In this document: in pieces, positions 28,137-35,834 of the stretch
Layout of the letters: each line of letters starts with the position of its first letter
Position numbering within the stretch: the first letter of the stretch is position 1
Assembly (NCBI GenBank): GCA_002296225.1
Contig: DBHR01000087.1
Location: 2,887 to 66,886, forward strand
DNA from: Acidobacteria bacterium UBA823
GTDB taxonomy: Bacteria > Acidobacteriota > Vicinamibacteria > Vicinamibacterales > UBA823
Direction: 5' to 3'
DNA: 64,000 bases
Notes under the pieces: generated by a model
Databases searched by the model: none
What the model saw: only the letters and a program-made list of their open reading frames with translations
What the model was told of the DNA's origin: nothing
Made by a program: the position numbers and the translations under genes

Positions 28137-28915
28137 CCCCGGCCCTCGAACTCCGGGGCGTCACCGTCACGCGAGACGGCCGGCCGATTCTCGACCGGAT
28201 TAACTGGACGGTGGCGCCTGGCGAGCGTTGGATTGTGCTCGGACCGAACGGATCGGGCAAAACAACGCTATGCCAAGTGGCGTCGCTGTATCAGCACCCG
28301 GCACGAGGCACGGTACGGGTCCTCGGTGAGACGTTGGGCCACACAGAAGTCAGGGAATTACGCAAGCGCATCGGGTACGCGAGCGTGCAGCTGGCCGACA
28401 TGTTGCGGCCCAACCAGACCGCAACGGACATAGTCATCACCGCCAAACACGGCGCGCTCGCAACTTGGTGGCACACCTACGAGGAAGCTGACTATGCGAA
28501 GGCGAGACAACTGCTCGGCCGGTTCGGCTGTGGAGACCTAGCAGCCCGCCGGTTCGGTACACTGGCCTCCGGCGAACGAAAGCGGGTCGAAATCGCACGA
28601 GCACTCATGGCAGACCCGAGCTTGCTGTTGCTCGATGAACCGTCGGCCGGCCTTGATCTGGGTGGTCGAGAGACGTTGGTCGCAACGCTGGCTTCGCTCG
28701 CCAGAGATCGTGCCGTCCCGGCAATCGTCCTGGTCACGCATCATGTCGACGAGATTCCACCAGGCTTCACGCACGTGCTCCTTCTTGCCACCGGCAGGAG
28801 GCTCGCAGCAGGCCGGCTCGACGAAACGCTTACGGACGATACCTTGTCACGGTGCTTCGGACTCGAGTTACACGTCGAACCGCGGAACGGCCGATGGCAG
28901 GCGTGGACCGGATGA
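28133..28915 (+). CDS. Stand-alone ABC transporter ATP-binding protein
   Basis: A 260-residue ATPase with Walker A GPNGSGKTT, a signature region LASGERKRVEIARAL, Walker B LLLLDEPSAGLD and switch histidine VLVTHH. It resembles the ModF/YlmA-like group of single-domain ATPases that often occur without a permease. None is adjacent here: the next gene is qhpE on the other strand. ATG 28133 was chosen because it overlaps the preceding short gene and has GAGG upstream; a GTG at 28121 is possible. It may be a cytosolic ABC protein or partner a remote permease. Confidence 0.88.
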   Translation: MTPALELRGVTVTRDGRPILDRINWTVAPGERWIVLGPNGSGKTTLCQVASLYQHPARGTVRVLGETLGHTEVRELRKRIGYASVQLADMLRPNQTATDIVITAKHGALATWWHTYEEADYAKARQLLGRFGCGDLAARRFGTLASGERKRVEIARALMADPSLLLLDEPSAGLDLGGRETLVATLASLARDRAVPAIVLVTHHVDEIPPGFTHVLLLATGRRLAAGRLDETLTDDTLSRCFGLELHVEPRNGRWQAWTG

Positions 28916-28978
28916 GCAGGAAAGAAACACTGTAATTCGTAGACCCAGACGGCGGCCTTCCGCTGAGATGTTCTCGGC

Positions 28979-29668
28979 TCACGAACGCTTCTGACCCTCG
29001 AGCAACAGCGCCAGCGCCTCGTTGAGCGACGCCGTCGCCCGCGCCTCGAGCGCCCGCGCTAAAAATCCGGTCAAGTTGGCGACGGCAAAGCTACTCCCTT
29101 TCAGGTTACGCGACGGAGACACTCCAGGAATCGGCCTCGGGAACCCGGAGGCGGATAAGACTACCGCGCCGTTCTGCCGGGTCCACCGATACTGATCGCG
29201 AGGACAGTCCCAGTCCAAAGCGACCGGCACGACACCGGGCAGGCTACCGGGTAGCCACTGCGTCTGTCCGTCGGCGGCCGCCGAGACGATCAGTGCGCCG
29301 TTCGTGGCTGCACGGTCCACGGTTTCGCGCAGTAGATCAGCGTGGGCGGCATTCGCCATGCCGAGGCTGAGATTGATCAGGCGGGCGCCCGACCTAGCCG
29401 CCCAGTCGATCGCCGCCACCAGCGCCTCGGTACTCGTCGAGAGCTCCCGGTCGAACACCTTAACGGCGTAAATGACACTTCCCGGGGCTTTTTCTCGGAT
29501 AGCCGCTGCCACTGCCGTGCCGTGACCAAGGCGGTCAATAAAGTCTGGGTGTTCGGTGCCGTCGGCTGCGATCCCGACGCCTCCGGCGACACGGCCAACG
29601 TGCGGGTGATCGGGATGCACGCCGCTGTCAACAACGGCTACACGCACGGGAACAAGGTCACTCATCAC
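28979..29668 (-). CDS. qhpE: QhpE: subtilisin-like leader protease for the QHNDH gamma subunit
   Basis: A 229-residue S8 protease with no signal or propeptide, as expected of QhpE, a cytoplasmic protease that removes the leader of the crosslinked gamma subunit. The triad is D14 (VAVVDSGV), H49 (LGHGTAVA) and S193 (KGSSFAVA). The usual oxyanion-hole Asn of the SAAGN motif is Asp133 here (SAAADGQ); I cannot say whether that is normal for QhpE. Its start overlaps the qhpF stop by 4 bp (29665-29668), which supports membership in the qhp operon as the last gene. Confidence 0.88.
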   Translation of the reverse strand: MMSDLVPVRVAVVDSGVHPDHPHVGRVAGGVGIAADGTEHPDFIDRLGHGTAVAAAIREKAPGSVIYAVKVFDRELSTSTEALVAAIDWAARSGARLINLSLGMANAAHADLLRETVDRAATNGALIVSAAADGQTQWLPGSLPGVVPVALDWDCPRDQYRWTRQNGAVVLSASGFPRPIPGVSPSRNLKGSSFAVANLTGFLARALEARATASLNEALALLLEGQKRS

Positions 29669-31407
29669 GATTCCGTAGCGCCCACACCTGAGCCGGTGTC
29701 GAACAAGCGGGCAAACGCACCGCCGCGAGCCATCAGTTCAGATGGCGAGCCCTGCTCGACCACATTCGCGCCATCGAGCACAATCACCCGATCAGCCTGC
29801 CGCGCAAGCTCTAGCCGATGGGACACAACGATCGTCGTCCGGGCGCGCATGAGCACCTCATACCCCGTCATCACCTGCCGAGCCGTCGCGGGGTCGAGCG
29901 ATGCGGTGGGCTCATCCAGTATCAGAACGGCCGGCGCCATTAGGAATGCCCGAGCGATCGCGACCCGCTGCCGCTCACCGGCCGACAGCGCCCGACCTCG
30001 CTCTCCGACTTGGGTGGCGTAACCCTCGGGCAGTCCGGCGACGAAGCCCTCAAGACCGGCCGCGCGCACGGCGGCTGCCAGATCCTCATCGGTCGCCTCC
30101 GGCCGGGCGTATCGAAGGTTCTCGGATAGTGTCGCGTGAAAAAGAAACGGCTCTTGATCGACAAGGGCAATGTGACGGCGGACCTCACGGAGTGGAATCT
30201 CGCGGAGATCCCGGCCGTCCAGCAACACCCGGCCCTGGTCCGGGTCAATGAGCCGAAGTAAGAGATCGGTCAACGTCGACTTCCCACTGCCACTGGGACC
30301 CACGACAACCAGCATCTCGCCCGGCGCAACGTCCATCGACACGTCCTCAAGCGACGGTTCCCCGCGATCGAAGGACACGGTAACGTGCTCCATTGTCACC
30401 CGACCGCGCACCTGGTCGAACGTGACGCCGCCGGGCGGGTCCACGACCTCCACGTTAGCGTCTAGAAGTTCGTGCACGCGTCCTAGCGAAACCTTGGCCG
30501 TAGCCAGGCTCGCATAGAGTCCCATCAACGCCTGCAGGGGTGGGAGGACGCGCGCTTGGTAGGCCATAACCGCGACCAACGTCCCCATCGTGACCGTGCC
30601 GTCAATGACTCGGCTGCCGCCGTACAGAAAGACGATCGCCGTGCTTCCCGAGAGAATGAGGCCGGGCAATCCACCCGACAGGTACGTGACCCACTGCATT
30701 GACATGAGCGCGTCCACGAACGCATCGTTGCGCTGTCGAAAGCGGTCGACCTCTCGCGTTTGAGCATTTGACGTCACGACCAGCTTCATGCCCTGGATCG
30801 TTTCGATCAGAAAGCTTCCAATATCCGCACTGCGCGCGCGGACGGTTCGGACCCGTCCCTCCAGCCGCCGCCGATAGCGCACGAGTGCCCAGAGGCTCGG
30901 CGGCAGCAGGCACAGGCTCACGACGAAGAGTCGCACGTCAAGCCAGATCAGCATACCGAGCGAACCAACTAGAAAGATTACGTTGCCGAGTGTGGCGAGC
31001 ACTGCCTCGGACGCGACTCGCTGAATTTCGCCGATGTCGTTGTTGATGCGCGACATGATGTCGCCAAGCCGCGTTTGCGCGTAAAACCGTGGTGACAAGC
31101 ACTGCAGGTGCCGATAGAGCGCCAAGCGCATGTCGAACAAAATCGCGGCCGACACACGCGTATACCTCAACCCACTCACAATGTTGAGCGCAAAGCTCGC
31201 GATTGTGATCAGCACGAACGTGAGCACGATTCGCCGAAGTACACCGCCGTCACCCCCCAGCAACGCACTGTCGACCAAGCTGCGCGACAGATACGGCACG
31301 TAGAGCGCTAGGCCCGTGCTCGTCAAGCTGATTACGAGAACGAGCAGCAGTCGGTGCCAATACGGCACCACATACGCCAGCGCGCGGTGAAACTGGGGAT
31401 CTAGCAA
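29665..31407 (-). CDS. qhpF: QhpF: ABC exporter of the QHNDH gamma subunit
   Basis: A 580-residue half-size ABC exporter with a six-helix membrane domain (about 15-320) and an ATPase domain with Walker A GPSGSGKST, signature LSAGERQRV, Walker B VLILDEPTASLD and switch His VVSHRLE. In the family the product moves the modified gamma subunit across the inner membrane to the periplasm, where it meets alpha and beta. There is no N-terminal C39 peptidase domain; the protease role is on the separate QhpE encoded immediately downstream. It follows qhpB2 after 29 bp. Confidence 0.87.
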   Translation of the reverse strand: MLDPQFHRALAYVVPYWHRLLLVLVISLTSTGLALYVPYLSRSLVDSALLGGDGGVLRRIVLTFVLITIASFALNIVSGLRYTRVSAAILFDMRLALYRHLQCLSPRFYAQTRLGDIMSRINNDIGEIQRVASEAVLATLGNVIFLVGSLGMLIWLDVRLFVVSLCLLPPSLWALVRYRRRLEGRVRTVRARSADIGSFLIETIQGMKLVVTSNAQTREVDRFRQRNDAFVDALMSMQWVTYLSGGLPGLILSGSTAIVFLYGGSRVIDGTVTMGTLVAVMAYQARVLPPLQALMGLYASLATAKVSLGRVHELLDANVEVVDPPGGVTFDQVRGRVTMEHVTVSFDRGEPSLEDVSMDVAPGEMLVVVGPSGSGKSTLTDLLLRLIDPDQGRVLLDGRDLREIPLREVRRHIALVDQEPFLFHATLSENLRYARPEATDEDLAAAVRAAGLEGFVAGLPEGYATQVGERGRALSAGERQRVAIARAFLMAPAVLILDEPTASLDPATARQVMTGYEVLMRARTTIVVSHRLELARQADRVIVLDGANVVEQGSPSELMARGGAFARLFDTGSGVGATES

Positions 31408-31436
31408 GGGGAGCGTCAGACGTCAGGCGCCAAATA

Positions 31437-32543
31437 TCACTCTGGCGGCATGACGATCAAATCGGTCGTGGCGTCGGCTTCGAGGTCAAGCGTACGCAAG
31501 TATCGGAACGTGTCGGACTCGTAAATGTCGATCGTTTGGCCAGCCTGATAAACATACAGCAATTGACCGTTCGTGCTCGGCTTCACCCGCATCCTTGGCC
31601 GACCCGCAAACCGTAGCCTAGCGTCGAGTCGGCGGTTCTCTAAATCGAATGCCCAGAACTCATAATGCCCGATTTCCTGGACGAGTCCGTAGGCCTTTGT
31701 TCGGTCCGCCGTCATGTTAAAACTAACCTTGGTCGCCGGCCCGAGCGTGTAGAAGTACTCGACTCTTTTCTCGTTGAGATTGACACGCGCAACGCCCATC
31801 TGCCGACCATCCCGCACAGGTGACCCCACCGTGAAGAGGCCCGTATAAAACCCGAATTCTTCGTTGAGCCCTCCGCTAAAGCCGAAGCGCATCGGGCCGA
31901 GACCAGGCTCAAGCGGTTCCGAGAGATCCCATCGATCGACTTCAGTGAAATCGGCCGTTTCGTAGATCACGACTTGGTCGAGAAAGAAGTACAGAAGTGA
32001 ACCGTCGGGCGAAAACAACATATTGAGCTGCTGCTGCTGCTCGCCGTCCGGCCAGGGAATAGCCCGCATGAACTCGTGCGTTGACAGGTCGTACTGTGAC
32101 AGCTCATGTGAATCAATCTCAAACCGGTCGACCAGCTTTGTCGATGAGCGCGTCAAGAGGATGACGTAGCGTTCCTCGGGATCAACGGCGAAACTTTCGA
32201 TTCGAGTCCTCGTGCTCCCCTGGCTAAGCGTGAGCGTGTCGAGCGTCGAACGGGTGGCGATGTCAATGACCTCAAAATACTCTGCCGTCATGTCGTTCAA
32301 GTAGAACCGCTGCTGGTCCGTAGAAAGCGTTAGGTTCCTCGGCATCCCGGACGTCACCTGAATCTCGTCGACCACCTGCTCGGTAGCCTCGTCGATGACG
32401 TAGATTTTGTGCGCGTATCCGCCAATGTAGAGCGTGCTGTTTCCGCCCGTTAGGCGCGTGTCTTCCTTGCCCTGCGCCTGCACCGCCGCGCTGGCGAGCC
32501 CGAAGAGCGCAATCAGGCACGCCATCCGAATCAGATACACCAT
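31437..32543 (-). CDS. qhpB: QHNDH beta subunit, second copy (seven-bladed YVTN propeller)
   Basis: A 368-residue exported beta-propeller (signal peptide about 1-24, ending AVQAQG) with YVTN-type blades: LYIGGYAHKIYVIDE, SPDGSLLYFFLDQVVIYE and others. In QHNDH the beta propeller forms one wall of the active site and binds alpha and gamma. ATG 32543 fits the signal peptide; an upstream ATG at 32585 would overlap qhpC2 and add 14 residues. It is about two-thirds identical to the other beta copy (78 of 115 residues compared by eye), so the duplication is not recent. Confidence 0.87.
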   Translation of the reverse strand: MVYLIRMACLIALFGLASAAVQAQGKEDTRLTGGNSTLYIGGYAHKIYVIDEATEQVVDEIQVTSGMPRNLTLSTDQQRFYLNDMTAEYFEVIDIATRSTLDTLTLSQGSTRTRIESFAVDPEERYVILLTRSSTKLVDRFEIDSHELSQYDLSTHEFMRAIPWPDGEQQQQLNMLFSPDGSLLYFFLDQVVIYETADFTEVDRWDLSEPLEPGLGPMRFGFSGGLNEEFGFYTGLFTVGSPVRDGRQMGVARVNLNEKRVEYFYTLGPATKVSFNMTADRTKAYGLVQEIGHYEFWAFDLENRRLDARLRFAGRPRMRVKPSTNGQLLYVYQAGQTIDIYESDTFRYLRTLDLEADATTDLIVMPPE

Positions 32544-32565
32544 GACATTCTTCGAGGCTCGGCGA

Positions 32566-32907
32566 TCAGGGGAAGATAAGGTCAATTTTCCGCCAGTCCT
32601 TTTGGGCTGACGCGCAGGTAGCCGTCCAATCCGGCGCGTGGTTTAATTGGTCCGGCACCTGAGCGGGCCAGAAACACCCAAGATGACAGTCGAACAGATC
32701 CCGCTCGACCGGAGAACAAAGTCCCGCGGTGCCACCTTCAATGTCGACCTCCCACCCAGGGAAGAAGACGAACGAGCATCCTAGCGGAATGTGCGCATCT
32801 GGCCGTAGCGCCCTCTGTTGCAGCGCCACAACGTCCCGTCCGGCCTCAGCTTCGACATGCTGTTTGACGCGGTCGGCCTTCTGATTAACTGGCTTGAGAT
32901 GTTTCAT
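32566..32907 (-). CDS. qhpC: QHNDH gamma subunit precursor, second copy (CTQ-bearing)
   Basis: A 113-residue precursor: about 37 residues of leader (starts MKHLKPVNQKA), then the mature gamma subunit. Relative to the published mature numbering, which is met exactly if C44 of the precursor is Cys7, all crosslink residues are present: Cys7-Glu16, Cys27-Asp33, Cys41-Asp49 and Cys37-Trp43 (the cysteine tryptophylquinone). They sit in PGWEVD, GLCSPVERDLFDC and GCFWPAQVPD. The start codon has an AAGGA site shared with the stop of qhpB1 (TAAGGA), 13 bp upstream. It has one extra cysteine near the C-terminus (WTATCAS). Confidence 0.92.
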   Translation of the reverse strand: MKHLKPVNQKADRVKQHVEAEAGRDVVALQQRALRPDAHIPLGCSFVFFPGWEVDIEGGTAGLCSPVERDLFDCHLGCFWPAQVPDQLNHAPDWTATCASAQKDWRKIDLIFP

Positions 32908-32920
32908 CGGTCACTCGTCC

Positions 32921-34024
32921 TTAGTTGGGCGGAATGACGAACAGATTCGTCCTTTGGTCCGCTTCGAGCTCAAGTGTTCGCAGGTATCGGTAGGTCCCGG
33001 CTTCGTAGACGTCGATCGTTTCTCCAGCGTAATAGAGATACAGTAGCTGGCCGTTCGAACTTGGCTTCAAGAGCAACCGCGGCCGGCCGTGGAATCGCTG
33101 CCGCGGGCCCAAGCGCCGATTCTCCAGGTCGAAGGACCAGAATTCAGTTTGACCGTACTCCTTTGCGAGGCCATAGGCCATCGTCCGGTCCGGTGTTAGG
33201 TTGAAACTGACTCCGATCGCCGGTCCGAGGGTGTAGAAGTAGTCGATCTTCTTCTCAGTGAGGTTCACTCGCGCCACGCCCATTTGCCGTCCGTCCCGAA
33301 CCGGCGATTGGACAGTGAACAGGCCGGTGTATAACCCGGGTTCTTCGTTGATCAGATCACGAAAGCCGAATTGTATCCGGCCGAGCCCAGGTTCCAATGG
33401 CTGCGACAGGTCCCAGCGATCCACTTCGGTGAAATTAGTTGTTTCGTAGATAATGATTTCATCGAGGAAGAAATAAAGCAGCGATCCATCAGGTGAAAAA
33501 ACCATGTTGAGGGGTGCCCGACCGGGTCGTCGAGACGTCGGCCACGGAATGTCCCGCACAATCTCATGGGCACCGAGGTCGTACTGCACGAGCCGCATTG
33601 GGTCAATTTCGAAGCGGTCGACGAGCTTCGTCGTCGCCCAGGTCTGGATGATGAGATAGCGCTCCTTCGGGTCTATCTCAAAGTTGCGAATACGGACCTT
33701 CTTACTCCCATCGCTCAGTGTGAACGCATCGAGTGTCGAACGAGATGCAATATCGATGATCTCGATATGTTCCATCGTTGTATCGTAGAGGTAGAAACGC
33801 TCGCGGTCAGCCGATAGCGTCATGACTCTTGGAGTCCCGGTACTGACCCGGATTTCGTCCACGACTTGTTCAGTGGCTTCGTCGATGACGTAGATCTTCT
33901 GGGCGAAGCCACCTATGTAAAGCGTGCCGTTGCCGCCTGTCAGTTGTGAGCCGTTCTGGGCGCTAGCCGGTGCATTCAGGAACGCAAACACGCAAGCGAT
34001 GATTACCGGACGAAAATATCGCAT
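32921..34024 (-). CDS. qhpB: QHNDH beta subunit, first copy (seven-bladed YVTN propeller)
   Basis: A 367-residue exported YVTN beta-propeller (signal peptide about 1-22, ending APASAQN), the beta subunit of quinohemoprotein amine dehydrogenase. Clear blades include LYIGGFAQKIYVIDE, SPDGSLLYFFLDEIIIYE and SSNGQLLYLYYAGETIDVYE. The periplasmic enzyme oxidises primary amines to aldehydes and passes electrons to a c-type cytochrome or blue copper protein. ATG 34024 is chosen; GTG 34033 is possible. It lies between qhpC1 and qhpC2. Confidence 0.88.
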   Translation of the reverse strand: MRYFRPVIIACVFAFLNAPASAQNGSQLTGGNGTLYIGGFAQKIYVIDEATEQVVDEIRVSTGTPRVMTLSADRERFYLYDTTMEHIEIIDIASRSTLDAFTLSDGSKKVRIRNFEIDPKERYLIIQTWATTKLVDRFEIDPMRLVQYDLGAHEIVRDIPWPTSRRPGRAPLNMVFSPDGSLLYFFLDEIIIYETTNFTEVDRWDLSQPLEPGLGRIQFGFRDLINEEPGLYTGLFTVQSPVRDGRQMGVARVNLTEKKIDYFYTLGPAIGVSFNLTPDRTMAYGLAKEYGQTEFWSFDLENRRLGPRQRFHGRPRLLLKPSSNGQLLYLYYAGETIDVYEAGTYRYLRTLELEADQRTNLFVIPPN

Positions 34025-34057
34025 GGCCGTCACCAGAGATCAGTTTCCGGATCGAAG

Positions 34058-34399
34058 TCAGGGGAAGATGAGATCGACCTTCCGCCAATCCTTTTGAGCT
34101 GCCGCGCAGGTAGCCGTCCAATCTGGCGCGTGGTTTAGCTCGTCTGGCACCTGCGCCGGCCAGAAACACCCCGCGTAACAGTCGAACAGGTCTCGCTCGA
34201 TTGGAGAACAGAGTCCAGCAGTGCCACCTTCGATATCCACTTCCCACCCCGGTGAGAAGACGAACGAGCACCCAAGCGGCACGTGTATGCCTGGCCGCAG
34301 CGGGCCCTGCTGTAACGCCACTACGTCACGTTGGTCGGTGGCTTCGAGGTGGTGCCGGACTCGCTCGGCTTTTTGATTAACTGGTTTGAGATGCTTCAT
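34058..34399 (-). CDS. qhpC: QHNDH gamma subunit precursor, first copy (CTQ-bearing)
   Basis: A 113-residue ribosomally made, heavily modified subunit. The leader is about 37 residues; the mature part carries the CTQ cofactor. All residues for the three intra-chain thioethers (Cys7-Glu16, Cys27-Asp33, Cys41-Asp49) and for CTQ (Cys37-Trp43) are present in the correct spacing. It matches the other copy at 94 of 113 positions by hand count. Of the 19 differences, 12 lie before the first crosslink cysteine. The 5' end overlaps the 3' end of qhpD by 23 bp, so translation of the crosslinking enzyme and its substrate is coupled. Confidence 0.92.
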   Translation of the reverse strand: MKHLKPVNQKAERVRHHLEATDQRDVVALQQGPLRPGIHVPLGCSFVFSPGWEVDIEGGTAGLCSPIERDLFDCYAGCFWPAQVPDELNHAPDWTATCAAAQKDWRKVDLIFP

Positions 34400-35834
34400 C
34401 CGTCATTCGTCCTTCGAAACGCGAAAGGTACACCGGATTCCGCTCGGCGAGCTCGCCGTAAATGCGGAGGCAGATGTCGGTCCACTCACGGATCCAGTCG
34501 CAGTAGTGCAGATTCGGATGGTCAGTCGTCCCGTACCGCGTCTGTGCTTCATGGTAGCAACCACCGGCGCAGAGCGGACGCGCCCAGCACGTCCGGCAAT
34601 CGGTCTTGTGCTCTATATGATGCCGGTCAAGAAATTCGGCTTGCCGCGCCCGGTCGATGCCGTCATCGACCGTTCCCAGCGCGTGATCGGGGGACCCGGC
34701 AAACCGGTGGCACAACGCGACCTGACCGTCGGTGGCAACCCCCATCAGGCCGAGTCCGGCCCCGCACGGGTAGGCCTTGCTGGCCCCCTTGTGAATCTCC
34801 TCTAGTGTGTCCTTGACATTCGCAAACCCGTGGTGCCGGCTCTCCAACGCGTGCGCGAGGAATTCCTTCGCCAGCGCCTGAAACTGGCCGAGCATCTTGT
34901 CGAACCCGCCGTCCTCAATTGCGTATTGCCGGTCCGGCGACGTGGTCACGGGTGCGAAGCCCACCTCGCGGAAGCCAACCTCCTCGGTGAGGTGACGAAA
35001 AATTCGTTGAGCGTCCAACGTCTGCGACGTCAATGTCACACGGGCGCCGATTGGCTTAGCCGTGTGACGCCGCAGCAGTTCCCGGATCTTCGGCATCGCC
35101 ACGTCGTAGCTGCCCGCACCGCTGTGAAAAACGCGGAACTTGTCCTGCATATCCTGCGGACCGTCGATCGAAATCGTGACGGCGATGTCATTCTCGATCA
35201 AGAAGTCAATGACGTCTGGTTGGAGCAGCGTCCCGTTCGTCGTCAGATTGAACTCGACCCGCTTACCGACCTCGGTTGCGCGCTGCCGTGCGTAGGGAAT
35301 CGCGACCCTAAGAACGGGCATGTTCAGCAGCGTCTCGCCGCCGAACAAGGTCATGTGCACGACCTTGTTCTGGCCGGCCTCACGGAACATGAAGTCGACA
35401 CTCTGCTTGGCCGTCTCCTCCGACATGAACTTCGGCTGCGTTCCGTTGGCCGTGTCGACGAGTTTGTCTTCTCCATATTCGTAGCAGTAGGTGCACGCAA
35501 GGTTACATTGGTTGGTGACGTTCATCACCATCGTCGTCAGCGGGAACGGCTCGAGCGGTATCACCTTCGGGATTAACTGTGGAGCCTCGTTCACAGGCAC
35601 GATGGCTTGAACACGCCGGAGTTCGTCCAGCCCCTCGTCGAGTTCGGCTACGGACCAACGCGTTCCGAGCACCGCCAGGATCTCTTCGCGGGCGCGAGGT
35701 TCGGTATCCAGTAACTCGAGAATTGTCCGGCTCACGTCATCAAGCGCAAAAATCGCCGCACTACGAAGATAAAGAAACGCCTTCCCCGCTGCGTCGAACC
35801 GATGCAGATGCTGAGTACGGAAACGTGCTGCCAT
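34377..35834 (-). CDS. qhpD: QhpD: radical SAM/SPASM enzyme forming gamma-subunit thioether crosslinks
   Basis: A 485-residue peptide-modifying radical SAM enzyme. The N-terminal ~95 residues form a PqqD/RRE-like peptide-binding part. The radical SAM cluster motif is C110-x3-C114-x2-C117 (QCNLACTYC), and a SPASM domain with multiple cysteines occupies the C-terminus (DCRTCWARPLCAGGCYHE and a final HYCDW). QhpD makes the three Cys-to-Asp/Glu thioether bonds in the gamma subunit before leader removal. It starts on the base next to the qhpA stop and overlaps qhpC1 by 23 bp. Confidence 0.92.
   Translation of the reverse strand: MAARFRTQHLHRFDAAGKAFLYLRSAAIFALDDVSRTILELLDTEPRAREEILAVLGTRWSVAELDEGLDELRRVQAIVPVNEAPQLIPKVIPLEPFPLTTMVMNVTNQCNLACTYCYEYGEDKLVDTANGTQPKFMSEETAKQSVDFMFREAGQNKVVHMTLFGGETLLNMPVLRVAIPYARQRATEVGKRVEFNLTTNGTLLQPDVIDFLIENDIAVTISIDGPQDMQDKFRVFHSGAGSYDVAMPKIRELLRRHTAKPIGARVTLTSQTLDAQRIFRHLTEEVGFREVGFAPVTTSPDRQYAIEDGGFDKMLGQFQALAKEFLAHALESRHHGFANVKDTLEEIHKGASKAYPCGAGLGLMGVATDGQVALCHRFAGSPDHALGTVDDGIDRARQAEFLDRHHIEHKTDCRTCWARPLCAGGCYHEAQTRYGTTDHPNLHYCDWIREWTDICLRIYGELAERNPVYLSRFEGRMTDEASQTS

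Noticed and set aside
32566..34399. Recent assembly duplication of qhpC-qhpB
   Set aside because: The copies differ at many positions (gamma about 17%, beta about 32%), so they are not a misassembled identical repeat.
29665..35834. Lanthipeptide, sactipeptide or bacteriocin cluster (radical SAM + protease + ABC exporter + small peptides)
   Set aside because: The small peptides match the QHNDH gamma subunit residue by residue and the alpha and beta subunits are present, which identifies the system.
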